Both the position numbers and the translations under genes were made by a program. The notes under the pieces were generated by a model. That model did not search any database and had not been told where the DNA came from. It saw only the letters and a program-made list of their open reading frames with translations. DNA of 64,000 nucleotides from Streptomyces rugosispiralis (lineage in GTDB: Bacteria; Actinomycetota; Actinomycetes; Streptomycetales; Streptomycetaceae): the NCBI RefSeq assembly GCF_024505145.1, contig NZ_JANIAA010000029.1:1-64000 (forward strand), in the 5' to 3' direction. This document shows, piece by piece, positions 17,615 to 26,830 of this stretch. Within the stretch, counting starts at the first letter, position 1; every line of letters starts with the position of its first letter.

Positions 17615-18682
17615 TCAGAGCAGTGACAGCTGGGCCGGCGGCGGGTCGGCCCGGACGTCCGGCTCCTCCTCGGTCCGGGCGTCCGGTTTGTCGGGCACAT
17701 TTTTGTCGGGCACATTGCGGTGGGTGCCCGACGCGTACGGGCCGATGCCGTACTCGGCGGCGAAGTCGTGCACCATCCCGGTGATCCGCCGCTGGTACCA
17801 CTTCGGGGCGTAGGACCCGCCCTCGTAGAGCGCGTCGTACCGCCGCGGCAGCCGGGGGTGGTGGTGGGTGAGCCAGGCGGTGAACCACTCGCGCGCTCCC
17901 GGGCGCAGATGGAGCACCAGCGGGGTCACGGAGCTGGCCCCCGCCTCCGCGATCGCCCTTACGGTGGCCCGCAGCCGCTCGGGGGAGTCACTGAGGAAGG
18001 GGACCACCGGGGCCATCAGCACACCGCACGGGATCCCGTGGGAGGACAGCGTCCTTATGGCGTCCAGGCGCCGCTCGGGCGAGGGCGTGCCCGGTTCGAC
18101 GGTGCGCCACAGCTCGCCGTCGGTGAAGCCGACCGAGACCGAGACCCCGATGTCGGTGACGCGCGACGCCCGCCGCAGCAGCTCCAGGTCGCGCAGGATC
18201 AGGGTGCCCTTGGTGAGGATCGAGAAGGGGTTGGCGCGCTCCGTGAGCGCCGTAAGGATGCCGGGCATGAGCTGGTACCGGCCCTCGGCGCGCTGGTAGC
18301 AGTCGACGTTGGTGCCCATGGCGATGTGCTCGCCGGTCCAGCGGCGGGAGGCCAGCTCGCGGCGGAGCAGCTCCGGGGCGTTGGTCTTCACCACGATCTG
18401 GGAGTCGAAGCCGATCCCGGTGTCCAGGTCGAGATAGCTGTGGGTCTTGCGCGCGAAGCAGTAGACGCATGCGTGGCTGCAGCCGCGGTACGGATTCACC
18501 GTCCACTCGAACGGCATCCGGGAGGCCCCGGGCACCCGGTTGATGATCGAGCGCGCCCGGATCTCGTGGAAGGTGATCCCGCGGAACTCCGGGGTGTCGA
18601 AGGTGCGGGTGGTCACCGCGTCGGCGGCGAAGAGGGCCGGGGTGGCCGCCGTGTCGTCTCGGGTCAGGTTGTCCCAGCGCAT
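17615..18682 (-). CDS. Rv2578c-family radical SAM protein
   Basis: This 355-residue radical SAM enzyme has the CxxxCxxC iron-sulfur motif in CSHACVYCFA, preceded by MPFEWTVNPYRG, the pattern of the spore-photoproduct-lyase-like Rv2578c group. The ATG at 18682 has GGAGGTG upstream. The C-terminus carries a short direct repeat (NVPDKNVPDK), and the final 35 residues are low-complexity. The reaction is unknown; the family is usually grouped with DNA-photoproduct lyases. A near-consensus LexA site lies 37-48 bp upstream of the start, which fits a role after DNA damage. Confidence 0.87.
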   Translation of the reverse strand: MRWDNLTRDDTAATPALFAADAVTTRTFDTPEFRGITFHEIRARSIINRVPGASRMPFEWTVNPYRGCSHACVYCFARKTHSYLDLDTGIGFDSQIVVKTNAPELLRRELASRRWTGEHIAMGTNVDCYQRAEGRYQLMPGILTALTERANPFSILTKGTLILRDLELLRRASRVTDIGVSVSVGFTDGELWRTVEPGTPSPERRLDAIRTLSSHGIPCGVLMAPVVPFLSDSPERLRATVRAIAEAGASSVTPLVLHLRPGAREWFTAWLTHHHPRLPRRYDALYEGGSYAPKWYQRRITGMVHDFAAEYGIGPYASGTHRNVPDKNVPDKPDARTEEEPDVRADPPPAQLSLL

Positions 18683-18718
18683 CGCAGGCACCTCCGGGTC
18701 TCGCTCGTTACCACAATA

Positions 18719-18730
18719 GAACACATGTTT
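18719..18730 (-). promoter_or_regulatory. near-consensus SOS (LexA) box
   Basis: GAACACATGTTT matches the actinobacterial SOS consensus GAAC-N4-GTTC in 11 of 12 positions. On the minus strand it lies just downstream of TTGACG (18746-18751), a good -35 hexamer, so it would overlap the promoter of the radical SAM gene. The surrounding 40 bp are strikingly AT-rich for this genome. Confidence 0.55.
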
Positions 18731-18842
18731 GATTGATTTTCGTCAACCCCGGATTTGGGCCGGTGACCCCGAGGTGGTTGGCTTGCGCTTGTCAGGGCGT
18801 CATGGGCTGGAGGCGCCACGTCGAGGGCGGAAGGAAAATGCG

Positions 18843-19286
18843 ATGGGGCAGGTCGAGGCCACCACGGAGCGGATCGTCACGGGTAAGCCCGAGGATGTGT
18901 TCGACGCACTCGCCGACTACCGCGACACCCGCCCCCGGCTCCTTCCGCAGCAGTTCAGCGAGTACGAGGTGCGCGAGGGCGGCGACGGCGAGGGCACCGT
19001 CGTGCACTGGAAGCTCCAGGCCACCAGCAAGCGGGTGCGCGACTGCCTGCTGGAGGTCTCCGAGCCGTCCGACGGCCAGTTGATCGAGAAGGACCGCAAC
19101 TCCTCGATGGTCACCACCTGGACCGTCACCCCGGCCGGTGAGGGGAAGTCGCGGGTCGTGGTCACCTCGACCTGGACCGGCGCGACCGGCATCGGCGGCT
19201 TCTTCGAGCGGACCTTCGCTCCCAAGGGGCTCGCCCGGATCTACGACGAACTGCTGGCCAAGCTCGCCGCCGAGACGGCCGAATAG
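18843..19286 (+). CDS. SRPBCC (START/Bet v1-like) family protein
   Basis: This 147-residue protein has the polyketide-cyclase/SRPBCC fold pattern: a short beta-helix N-terminus (ATTERIVTGKPEDVFDALADY), seven antiparallel strands, and a long C-terminal helix (LARIYDELLAKLAAE). The ATG at 18843 has AAGGA about 7 nt upstream. Such proteins bind hydrophobic ligands; the ligand here cannot be inferred. It is divergent from the radical SAM gene and stands alone. It is unlikely to be an aromatase, because there is no PKS gene near it. Confidence 0.75.
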   Translation: MGQVEATTERIVTGKPEDVFDALADYRDTRPRLLPQQFSEYEVREGGDGEGTVVHWKLQATSKRVRDCLLEVSEPSDGQLIEKDRNSSMVTTWTVTPAGEGKSRVVVTSTWTGATGIGGFFERTFAPKGLARIYDELLAKLAAETAE

Positions 19287-19538
19287 CGCCCATGGCGCCC
19301 ATGGCGCCCTGATCCCGGCCCGTCCCCGGCCCCGTCCCTGACCCCGGCCCCGTCGCCCGGACCGAACGTAGCGCTCACCGGTTCGGGTGGTTTTCTCCGC
19401 GGTCCCGCATACCCCCGTACACACTCTCACCGGCGCGAATGCCGTCAGCGGCTCCTCGTCGGCGATTCGTCGCTGTTTGCCCCCCGTTGCGCGTGATGCG
19501 AGAAATGGGCGGCGCAGATGTGACGAGGGGAGAAGGAC

Positions 19539-22100
19539 GTGGGCGGCACCACCGGGACCACCGGCGCCACCGTGCCCAAGCGGCGAGAGAGCCATGAGCA
19601 CGGCGGGTACGAACCGGCGGGCCCTCCCGCCCACACCACCGACGACGGGGCCGACGGAACCGGCGGCGCCGGGGCGGGTGCGGCGCCGCCCCCGGCGGAC
19701 GGCGCCGCCCCGGCGCCCGTCCCGCTCAGCCCGGCCCGGGTGCGGATGGTCTTCTTCGGGCTGATGCTCGCGCTGCTGCTCGCGGCGCTCGACCAGACCA
19801 TCGTCGCCACCGCCCTCCCCGAGGTGGTCGGCGAACTCCACGGCCTGGGCAAGATGTCCTGGACCGTCACCTCCTACCTCCTCGCGGTCACCGTCGTCCT
19901 GCCGCTCTACGGCAAGCTGGGCGATCTCATCGGCCGTAAGAGCGTCTTCGTCTTCGCGATCGTCGTCTTCATCGCCGGATCCGCGCTCGCGGGCTGGTCA
20001 CGCACGATGGAGGAGCTGATCGCCTTCCGGGCGGTACAGGGCGTGGGCGCCGGCGGTTTGATGATCGGCGTCCAGGCGATCATGGCCGATATTGTTCCCC
20101 CGCGGGAACGTGGCCGCTATATGGGGCTCATCGGTGCCGCGTTCGGTCTCGCCTCGGTGGCCGGGCCGCTGCTCGGCGGGTTCTTCACCGACCATGCCTC
20201 CTGGCGCTGGTGCTTCTACGTCAACGTCCCCTTCGGGCTGCTCACCCTCGCCGTCGTGGCCGCCGTCCTCAAGGTGCCGGAACCGCCGCGGCGGGCCCGC
20301 TTCGACTATCTGGGCGCGCTGTTCCTGTCCCTGTTCTCCACCTGCGCGGTGCTGCTGACGAGTTGGGGCGGCACGGAGTACGCGTGGGGCTCCCGCGTCA
20401 TCCTCGGGCTCGCCCTGGGGGCAGCGGGTTCGGCGATCCTCTTCGTCGTCGTGGAGTGCGTGGTCCCCGAACCGATCATCCCCATGCGGCTGTTCCGCGA
20501 CTCGGTCTTCTGCGTCAGCGGGCTGATCGGCGCCGTCATCGGCGTCGCCCTCTTCGGCGCCGCCAGCTATCTGCCGACCTTCCTCCAGATGGTCGACGGC
20601 GTCTCGGCCACCGAGTCGGGGCTGCTGATGGTGCCCATGATGGGCGGCATGGTGCTGGCCTCCATCCTCTCCGGCCACCTCATCAGCGCCACCGGCCGCT
20701 ACAAGGTCTTCCCCGTGGTCGGCGGGCTGATCTCCATCGCCGGCATGTGGCTGCTCTCCCGGCTGGAGGAGGACACCACCCGCCAGGACTACAGCCTGTG
20801 GATGGGCGTCCTCGGGTTCGGCATCGGGCTCGTCCTGCCGGTGCTCGTCCTCGCCGTGCAGAACTCCGTGCCCGTGGCCGACCTCGGCTCGGCCACCAGC
20901 GCCAACAACTACTTCCGGCAGATCGGCGGCAGCGTCGGCGCGGCCGTCTTCGGCACGCTCTTCGCCAACCGGCTCACCGACCGCCTCCAGGTCGACCTGC
21001 CCTCCGGGGCGGTGTACGGGAGCGGCGGCGACGGAACCGGTCTGCCCGACCCCGACTCGGTCACCCCGCAGATGGTGCACGCCATGCCGGGCGCCCTGCG
21101 TGACGGCTACATCGCGGCGTACGCCCACGCCATACCGCGGATCTTCCTCTATCTCGTGCCGGTGCTCGTCCTGGGCTTCCTGCTCGCCTTCCTCCTGAAG
21201 GAGAAACCTCTGGTGTCCCACACCGACTATGCCGTCCAGCAAGACCCGCAAGATCTGCACGACCCCGTGGTACCGGCCGCGCGCACGGGCGCCCGGCCCC
21301 GGCACGCCGCGGCCGCCTCGCCCACCGCGCCGCCGCCCACCGCGGGCGTCCCGGTCTGCGGCACGGTCCAGCACCACGACGGCACTTCGGTCCCACGGGC
21401 GGCCCTGACCCTCATCGACGTCGGCGGACGTCAGATCGGGCGCGGTGCCACCGGGGAGGACGGGCGGTACGCGCTGAGCACGCCCGGCGCCGGGGCGTAC
21501 GTCCTGATCGCGGCGGCCGGCGGCCACCAGCCGCGGGCGGTCAGCGTCACCGTCGGGGACCGGCCGGTCGAACTGGACGTGGTGCTCGGCGGCGCGGGCC
21601 GGCTCGCCGGTGCCGTCCTTACGGCGGACGGCACGCCCGTAAGGGAGGCGACGGTCACGCTGACCGATGTGCGTGGCGAGGTCGTCGCGGCCACCCGCAG
21701 CGGCCGCGAAGGGGGCTATGTGATGGACGAGTTGGTGGCGGGCGAGTACACCCTCGCCGCCAGCGCCCCCGCGTTCCGCCCCGCCGCCCTCCCCATTACC
21801 GTCCAGGCCGCCCGCGAGACCCGGCAGGACATCGAACTGGCCGGTGGCGCGGTCCTGCGCGGGGTCGTCCGGGCCACCGGCGGCCGGGTGGTGGAGGACG
21901 CCAGGGTCACGCTGCTGGACGCGGCGGGCAACGTGGTCGACACGGCGACCACGGGCCCCGAGGGCGCGTTCCGCTTCATCGACCTGTCGGCGGGCGAGTA
22001 CACGGTCATCGCGGCCGGCTACCCGCCGGTGGCGACGGTCCTCCAGATCGCGGGCGGCGGCCGTACGGAGCGCGATCTCCAACTGGGTTACGAGGACTGA
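19539..22100 (+). CDS. 14-TM MFS drug transporter fused to three carboxypeptidase-regulatory-like domains
   Basis: This 853-residue DHA2/EmrB-type exporter starts at GTG 19539 behind GGGGAGAAGGAC. Residues 1-65 are Pro/Gly/Ala-rich. Fourteen hydrophobic segments follow (about 68-555), with the DQTIVATALP motif in TM1, motif A (LGDLIGRKSVF) after TM2 and the proton-relay arginine region in TM4. After a linker, three beta-sandwich repeats of about 80 residues each occupy 604-683, 684-768 and 769-853; each has a G.V....G.P...A.VTL.D..G core and ends in a GEYT or GAY motif. Family MFS proteins usually end near residue 500-550. With 14 helices both termini should be cytoplasmic, an odd side for these domains. 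The substrate is unknown. Confidence 0.88.
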   Translation: MGGTTGTTGATVPKRRESHEHGGYEPAGPPAHTTDDGADGTGGAGAGAAPPPADGAAPAPVPLSPARVRMVFFGLMLALLLAALDQTIVATALPEVVGELHGLGKMSWTVTSYLLAVTVVLPLYGKLGDLIGRKSVFVFAIVVFIAGSALAGWSRTMEELIAFRAVQGVGAGGLMIGVQAIMADIVPPRERGRYMGLIGAAFGLASVAGPLLGGFFTDHASWRWCFYVNVPFGLLTLAVVAAVLKVPEPPRRARFDYLGALFLSLFSTCAVLLTSWGGTEYAWGSRVILGLALGAAGSAILFVVVECVVPEPIIPMRLFRDSVFCVSGLIGAVIGVALFGAASYLPTFLQMVDGVSATESGLLMVPMMGGMVLASILSGHLISATGRYKVFPVVGGLISIAGMWLLSRLEEDTTRQDYSLWMGVLGFGIGLVLPVLVLAVQNSVPVADLGSATSANNYFRQIGGSVGAAVFGTLFANRLTDRLQVDLPSGAVYGSGGDGTGLPDPDSVTPQMVHAMPGALRDGYIAAYAHAIPRIFLYLVPVLVLGFLLAFLLKEKPLVSHTDYAVQQDPQDLHDPVVPAARTGARPRHAAAASPTAPPPTAGVPVCGTVQHHDGTSVPRAALTLIDVGGRQIGRGATGEDGRYALSTPGAGAYVLIAAAGGHQPRAVSVTVGDRPVELDVVLGGAGRLAGAVLTADGTPVREATVTLTDVRGEVVAATRSGREGGYVMDELVAGEYTLAASAPAFRPAALPITVQAARETRQDIELAGGAVLRGVVRATGGRVVEDARVTLLDAAGNVVDTATTGPEGAFRFIDLSAGEYTVIAAGYPPVATVLQIAGGGRTERDLQLGYED

Positions 22101-22614
22101 GGACTAGCGGGTCGTCCGGCGGACCGTAACGCCTGCGGCGGGCCGTTCCCCTCCCCGCCCCTTCCCCCCGACCGGGGCTCCGCCCAGTACCCCGGCCGGA
22201 TGACCCGGGTGCGCGCGGCCATCCGCCGCGTCGGCGTGCCGCCCGCGATCGGCCCGCCGGTGTGTATGCGCGGCGGCGATGGTCGGCTCGCCGACCCCCG
22301 GGGTCCAGGGGCGGAGCGGCACCAGGGCTCCGCCCCGGACTCCGGCCGGGCGGCCCGGATGCGTGCGGGCGTCCGGGCCGGTGAGTTGATCGTGGTGGCG
22401 GTCGGCTCGTGGGCCGCCGGGGTGCAGGGGCGGAGCCCCTGGTCGCGGGAAGGGGCGGGGAGGGGAAGGCCCCGCCGGGAGGCGCGTCGCGGCGACTCCC
22501 TCGCACGTACCCGCACATGACACCTATTCGGGTATTGCCTCCCGCGGCTGCCCGCAACAGCCGTACCGTGGGTAGCGCTGTCGCAGATCTTGCGTGCGAA
22601 GGAGTCTTCCGCCT
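22101..22614. other. 514-bp GC-rich intergenic region with hairpins
   Basis: It contains dispersed GGGGCGGAGC elements, including a hairpin pairing 22308-22317 with 22327-22336 (GGGGCGGAGC/GCTCCGCCCC), and a second GGGGCGGAGCCCC at about 22430-22442. It should terminate the MFS transcript. The last 100 bp, upstream of the phosphatase, are less GC-rich and probably carry its promoter. The open frames here are not credible genes. Confidence 0.6.
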
Positions 22615-25173
22615 ATGGAGTACGGCACGTCGCGCTGCGACGACGGTCCGGGCGAGCCGCCCGTGGTGCCGGAGCAGCGCAGGGGTGTCCACGGGAGGAT
22701 GCCGCTCGCGGTCGTCGTCATCGATGCCGAGGGGCGGGTCACACACTGGAGTTCGGGGGCGCGCAGGCTCTTCGGACCCACGCGCCAACAGGCCGTCGGC
22801 CGTCCCGCCGTCGACCTGATGCCGGTCTCGGGGGCGTTACGCGGCGCCGAGGTGCGCACCGATGTGACGGGCGGTCCGGAGCTCGACGACTCGCGGCTCG
22901 GCACCGTGTACTACCCCACCTCGGGGCGGGCCCGTATGGCGGAGCCGGGCCATGGCCGGGTGGACGTCCTGTGGTGGGCGTATCCGCTGGTGGGCCCCGG
23001 GCCGGAGCGGCTGCTGGTGCTGGCGGCGGACACCAAGGGGGCGGGCGGGGACGCGCTGGGGCGCGACGAGCGGATCGGGCCCGGATTCGCGCTGCACACC
23101 GAGTTCCCCGGCGCCGAGCGGCTGGCCGGCCGGCTGCCGGACATCCTGCCCAACATGGGCCCGGCCACGGCCGGCCGGATCGTCGCCCAGGTGCTGGAAC
23201 TGGGTTATCCGGTCCTGGAGATCAGCCACCACGAGCGCGTCCCGGTGACGCCGGACTGGGGGATGCCCCGCTACCGCGAGCGCCGGGCGCGCCAGGAGGC
23301 CGTACGCCGGAGCGCGATCGCGGCGGACGGCGCACCGGATCGGGCGCACGCCCCCGAGCGCTCGCCGGACCCCGACGAGGTGGACCTGGAGTACGCGGCG
23401 GTCCGTGAGCGGCTGGAGTTCCTCAACGAGGTCAGCGGCCGCATCGGCACCTCCCTGGATCTCGCCCGCACCATCCGCGAGGTGACCAGCGCCGCCGTCC
23501 CGCGCTTCGCGGACTTCGCCGGGACCCATCTGCGCGCCCAGGTCCTGGCGGGCGAGGGGTTCCCCGACGGTCCGCCCGACGTCACCACCGTCTGGCACCG
23601 CGTCTGGGTCGAGCACAACGACGAACCGGGCCGCTGGGACGACACGGTGCCGGTCGGGGAGAGCATCGCGTTCCCCGAGCACACCCCGTTCTTCCGGTGC
23701 ATGGTCACCGGCGAGCCGGTGCTGATCCCGCACATCAGCGACGAGGTGGGCGACCGGATCGCCGGGCAGTTCGAGAAGCGCGACCTCAGACCCCTGATCA
23801 ACGGCCGGTCGATCCTGATCGTGCCGCTCAAGGCGCGCGATGTGGTGCTGGGCTTCATGGTGCTGCTGCGGCGCCCGGGGCGGGAGCCGTTCGACGACAT
23901 GGACCGTACGACCGGCGCCGAACTGGCCGCCCGCGCCGGGCTCGTGCTCGACAACGCCCGGATGTACACCTATCAGGAGAACGTCGCCGAGACGCTCCAG
24001 GACAGCATGCTGCCCCAGGTGACGCCGCGCATGGCGGGCTGCGACACCGCCACCCGCTATCTGCCCGGGACCCGGCTCGGCCGGGTCGGCGGGGATTGGT
24101 TCGACACCATCAAGCTGTCCGGGTCGCGCACCGCGCTGGTGGTCGGCGACGTCATGGGGCACGGGCTCACCTCGGCGGCGATGATGGGGCAGTTGCGCAC
24201 CGCCGTGCAGACCATGGCCGCGCTCGATCTGCCGCCCGCCCAGCTGCTGCGCAACCTCGACGATCTGGCCCAGCGGCTCGGCGAGCACTATCTGGCCACC
24301 TGTCTCTACGCCGTCTACGACCCCGTCGGCTCCGAGCTGGTGGTCTCCAACGCGGGCCATATCCCGCCCGTGCTGGTGCGGGCCCGGGACGGCCGCAGCG
24401 AGCTGCTGGACCTGCCGACCGGGGCGCCGATCGGGGTGGGCGGGGTGCCCTTCGAGACGGTGACGGTGCGGGTGTCGCCCGGCGACCGGCTGGTGCTCTG
24501 CACGGACGGCCTGGTCGAGGTGCGGGGCCAGGACATCGGCGCCGGGATCGCCGCGCTGTGCGAGTCCGCGGCGCATCCGGCGGCGTCCATGGACGCCGCG
24601 TGCGACACCATCATCCGGGCGCTGGCCGCCGCCTCCCGGGACTCGGACGGCCGTGGCGGCCGTAAGGACGACGTGGCGCTGCTGATGGCCCGGCTGAACG
24701 GCATACCGGTCGACGATGTCGCCCAGTGGCGGCTCGCGCTGGACCCCAGCGAGGTCGGCCGGGCGCGCCGGCTCGTCCGCGAGCGGCTGCTGCGGTGGGG
24801 GCTGCCGGAGGCCGTGGAGACCGCCGAGCTCCTGGTGAGCGAGGCGGTGACCAACGCGATACGGCACGCTCACACCCACCATGTGCGGCTGCGCCTGGTG
24901 CGCACCGACGCCCTGCTGTGCGAGGTCACCGACGACGACCACGAACTGCCGGCGCTGCTGAGCGCGGACCGCGACGACGAGAGCGGGCGCGGGCTGAGGG
25001 TGATCAGCAAACTGGCGCGCGAGTGGGGGACGAGCCGCACGGGGCGCGGTAAGACGGTGTGGTTCGAGCAGACGCTGGCACATCGGGCCGATCGGGCGTC
25101 GACGCATCCGGCCGAGCAGCCGTCGGCACATCCGGCCGATCAGGCGTCGGCACACCCAGGGGAGCGGCGATGA
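22615..25173 (+). CDS. PAS-GAF-SpoIIE phosphatase-HATPase regulator
   Basis: This 852-residue signalling protein probably controls an anti-anti-sigma switch. Domains in order: PAS (about 30-140, VVIDAEGRVTHWSSGARRLFG), GAF (about 270-445), PP2C/SpoIIE serine phosphatase (about 460-690, with GGDWFD, VGDVMGHG and the terminal DDVALL acidic motif), and an RsbW-like ATPase (about 700-835, with the N-box ELLVSEAVTNAIRHA and G-box SGRGLRVI). Combining phosphatase and kinase domains in one chain is common in Streptomyces. The tail repeats SAHPADQASAHP-like words. ATG 22615 is preceded by AAGGAG; an in-frame GTG at 22594 has no RBS. The next gene overlaps by 4 bp. Confidence 0.9.
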   Translation: MEYGTSRCDDGPGEPPVVPEQRRGVHGRMPLAVVVIDAEGRVTHWSSGARRLFGPTRQQAVGRPAVDLMPVSGALRGAEVRTDVTGGPELDDSRLGTVYYPTSGRARMAEPGHGRVDVLWWAYPLVGPGPERLLVLAADTKGAGGDALGRDERIGPGFALHTEFPGAERLAGRLPDILPNMGPATAGRIVAQVLELGYPVLEISHHERVPVTPDWGMPRYRERRARQEAVRRSAIAADGAPDRAHAPERSPDPDEVDLEYAAVRERLEFLNEVSGRIGTSLDLARTIREVTSAAVPRFADFAGTHLRAQVLAGEGFPDGPPDVTTVWHRVWVEHNDEPGRWDDTVPVGESIAFPEHTPFFRCMVTGEPVLIPHISDEVGDRIAGQFEKRDLRPLINGRSILIVPLKARDVVLGFMVLLRRPGREPFDDMDRTTGAELAARAGLVLDNARMYTYQENVAETLQDSMLPQVTPRMAGCDTATRYLPGTRLGRVGGDWFDTIKLSGSRTALVVGDVMGHGLTSAAMMGQLRTAVQTMAALDLPPAQLLRNLDDLAQRLGEHYLATCLYAVYDPVGSELVVSNAGHIPPVLVRARDGRSELLDLPTGAPIGVGGVPFETVTVRVSPGDRLVLCTDGLVEVRGQDIGAGIAALCESAAHPAASMDAACDTIIRALAAASRDSDGRGGRKDDVALLMARLNGIPVDDVAQWRLALDPSEVGRARRLVRERLLRWGLPEAVETAELLVSEAVTNAIRHAHTHHVRLRLVRTDALLCEVTDDDHELPALLSADRDDESGRGLRVISKLAREWGTSRTGRGKTVWFEQTLAHRADRASTHPAEQPSAHPADQASAHPGERR

Positions 25174-25889
25174 GCGTCTCGGAGCGCTACCGGCAGGCGT
25201 GGGAGAGCTACTGGCGGGAGACCTCGGACGCCCCGGGGGACGCCATCTGGGACGCGGACCCCTCGCTGAGCGCCGCCCCGCATCTGGACCTGCTCGCCCC
25301 GCACGCCGACACCTCGCTGCCGATCGTCGACCTGGGCTGCGGCAACGGCACCCAGACCCGCTATCTGGCCGCCCGCTTCGGGCGGGCGCTGGGCGTGGAT
25401 CTGTCCCAGGCCGCGGTGGAGCACGCGCGGCGCGCCGACCCGGCGGGCGCGGCGGAGTACCGGCGGCTGAGCCTGACGGACGCGGCCCCGGTGGCGGACC
25501 TGGCCCGGCGGCTCGGCGACGCCAATGTGTATATGCGGGCCGTCATCCACCAGAGCGATGCCGCCGACCGGCGTCCGGTCGCGGAGGCGGTGGCCACGCT
25601 GCTGGGGCGACGCGGGCGGGGGTTCGTCGTGGAGCTGACGGGCCGCTCCAAGGCCGTGCTGGGGAAACTGGCGGCGGGTCCGGGCGGTCCGCCGCCGAAG
25701 CTGCGCCGGGTCCTCGACCACGGGCTGCGGCCGGCCGACGCGGCGGACAAGGAGGTTCCGGAGGCGCTGGCGGAGGCCGGACTGGAGATACTGGCCGACG
25801 GCCCGACGGCGCTGGCTCAAACGGAGCAGTGGCCGGACGGGTCAAGGGTCGAGTTGCCGGCCCGCTGGTTCGTGGTCTCGCGTGCGTAG
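25170..25889 (+). CDS. class I SAM-dependent methyltransferase
   Basis: This 239-residue protein carries motif I VDLGCGNGTQTRYLA (about residues 51-65) and an acidic motif II (ALGVDLS), typical of class I methyltransferases. The substrate-binding part has no telling motif. ATGA overlap with the phosphatase gene and GGGGAG upstream show translational coupling, an unusual partner for a SpoIIE-type regulator. The substrate is not identifiable. Confidence 0.85.
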   Translation: MSVSERYRQAWESYWRETSDAPGDAIWDADPSLSAAPHLDLLAPHADTSLPIVDLGCGNGTQTRYLAARFGRALGVDLSQAAVEHARRADPAGAAEYRRLSLTDAAPVADLARRLGDANVYMRAVIHQSDAADRRPVAEAVATLLGRRGRGFVVELTGRSKAVLGKLAAGPGGPPPKLRRVLDHGLRPADAADKEVPEALAEAGLEILADGPTALAQTEQWPDGSRVELPARWFVVSRA

Positions 25890-25946
25890 TCCAGGCACGG
25901 CGGGCGCACAACGCGAGCCGCAGGCGGGGACGGTGGACTGGACCAG

Positions 25947-25955
25947 TTATCCACA
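25947..25955 (+). promoter_or_regulatory. isolated DnaA-box sequence
   Basis: TTATCCACA, the strict E. coli-type DnaA box, occurs once in the 107-bp gap upstream of dppA. One box does not make an origin. It may be chance, or a minor DnaA titration or regulatory site. Confidence 0.25.
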
Positions 25956-25996
25956 GGGGTGGTTCGGGTCGGGCGCGGCGCGTAACGTTTCGAGGC

Positions 25997-26830
25997 ATGA
26001 AGATCCTCATCAGCGCCGACATGGAGGGCGCCACCGGTGTGACCTGGCCGGCTGATGTGCTGCCCGGCACCCCGCAGTGGGAGCGCTGCCGCCGTATGTT
26101 CACCTCCGATGTGAGCGCGGCCGTCGCCGGGTTCCTCGACGGGGGTGCGGACGAGGTGCTCATCAACGAGGCGCATTGGAGCATGCGCAATCTGCTGCTG
26201 GAGGAGCTGGACGACCGCGCGCAGATGCTCACCGGGCGGCACAAGGCCCTGAGCATGGTCGAGGGCGTGCAGCACGGTGATGTGGACGGGGTGGCGTTCG
26301 TCGGCTATCACACCGGCGCGGGCACCGAGGGCGTCCTCGCCCACACCTACCTGGCCAACTCCATCACCGGGGTATGGGTGAACGGCGCGCGGGCGAGCGA
26401 GGGCCGGCTCAACGCGCTGGTGGTCGCCGAGTACGGGGTGCCGGTGGTGCTGATCACCGGGGACGACAAGACCTGCGAGGACGCCAAGGACTATGTGCCC
26501 GAGGCCCGGTGCGTCGCGGTCAAGGACTATGTCTCGCGCTACGCGGCGGTGTGCCGCACCCCCGCCCGCACGGCCGCGGACATCCGGGAGGCGGCACGGG
26601 AGGCGGCGGTGCTGGCGGTGCGCCACGAGCCCGTCAGCGGCGGGCCGTTCACGCTGGAGCTGGAATTCGACGCCGAGCATCTGGTGGGGGCGGCGAGCGT
26701 CGTGCCGGGCGTGGAGCGCAGCGGCGAGCGTCGCGTCGCGTACACCTCACCGACCATGTACGAGGGGATCCGCTGCTTCAAGGCCGTCACGACGGTCGTC
26801 TCGGCCGCGGTGGAGGAGCAATATGGCTGA
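25997..26830 (+). CDS. dppA: M55 family D-aminopeptidase (DppA-like)
   Basis: This 277-residue zinc peptidase is homologous to Bacillus DppA, which releases D-alanine from D-Ala-containing peptides. The metal ligands are all present near the Bacillus numbering: D8, E10, H60, H105 and E135. The start is the ATG at 25997; MKILISADMEGATGV is the canonical N-terminus. The frame continues upstream, but without family similarity. There is no signal peptide, so it acts in the cytosol. The next gene (M20 peptidase) overlaps by 8 bp. Together with the M20 and S9 enzymes it suggests use of peptides, perhaps peptidoglycan-derived ones. Confidence 0.9.
   Translation: MKILISADMEGATGVTWPADVLPGTPQWERCRRMFTSDVSAAVAGFLDGGADEVLINEAHWSMRNLLLEELDDRAQMLTGRHKALSMVEGVQHGDVDGVAFVGYHTGAGTEGVLAHTYLANSITGVWVNGARASEGRLNALVVAEYGVPVVLITGDDKTCEDAKDYVPEARCVAVKDYVSRYAAVCRTPARTAADIREAAREAAVLAVRHEPVSGGPFTLELEFDAEHLVGAASVVPGVERSGERRVAYTSPTMYEGIRCFKAVTTVVSAAVEEQYG

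Noticed and set aside
25947..25955. Replication origin suggested by a DnaA box
   Set aside because: Only one box was found, with no cluster, no AT-rich unwinding region and no dnaA or dnaN nearby.
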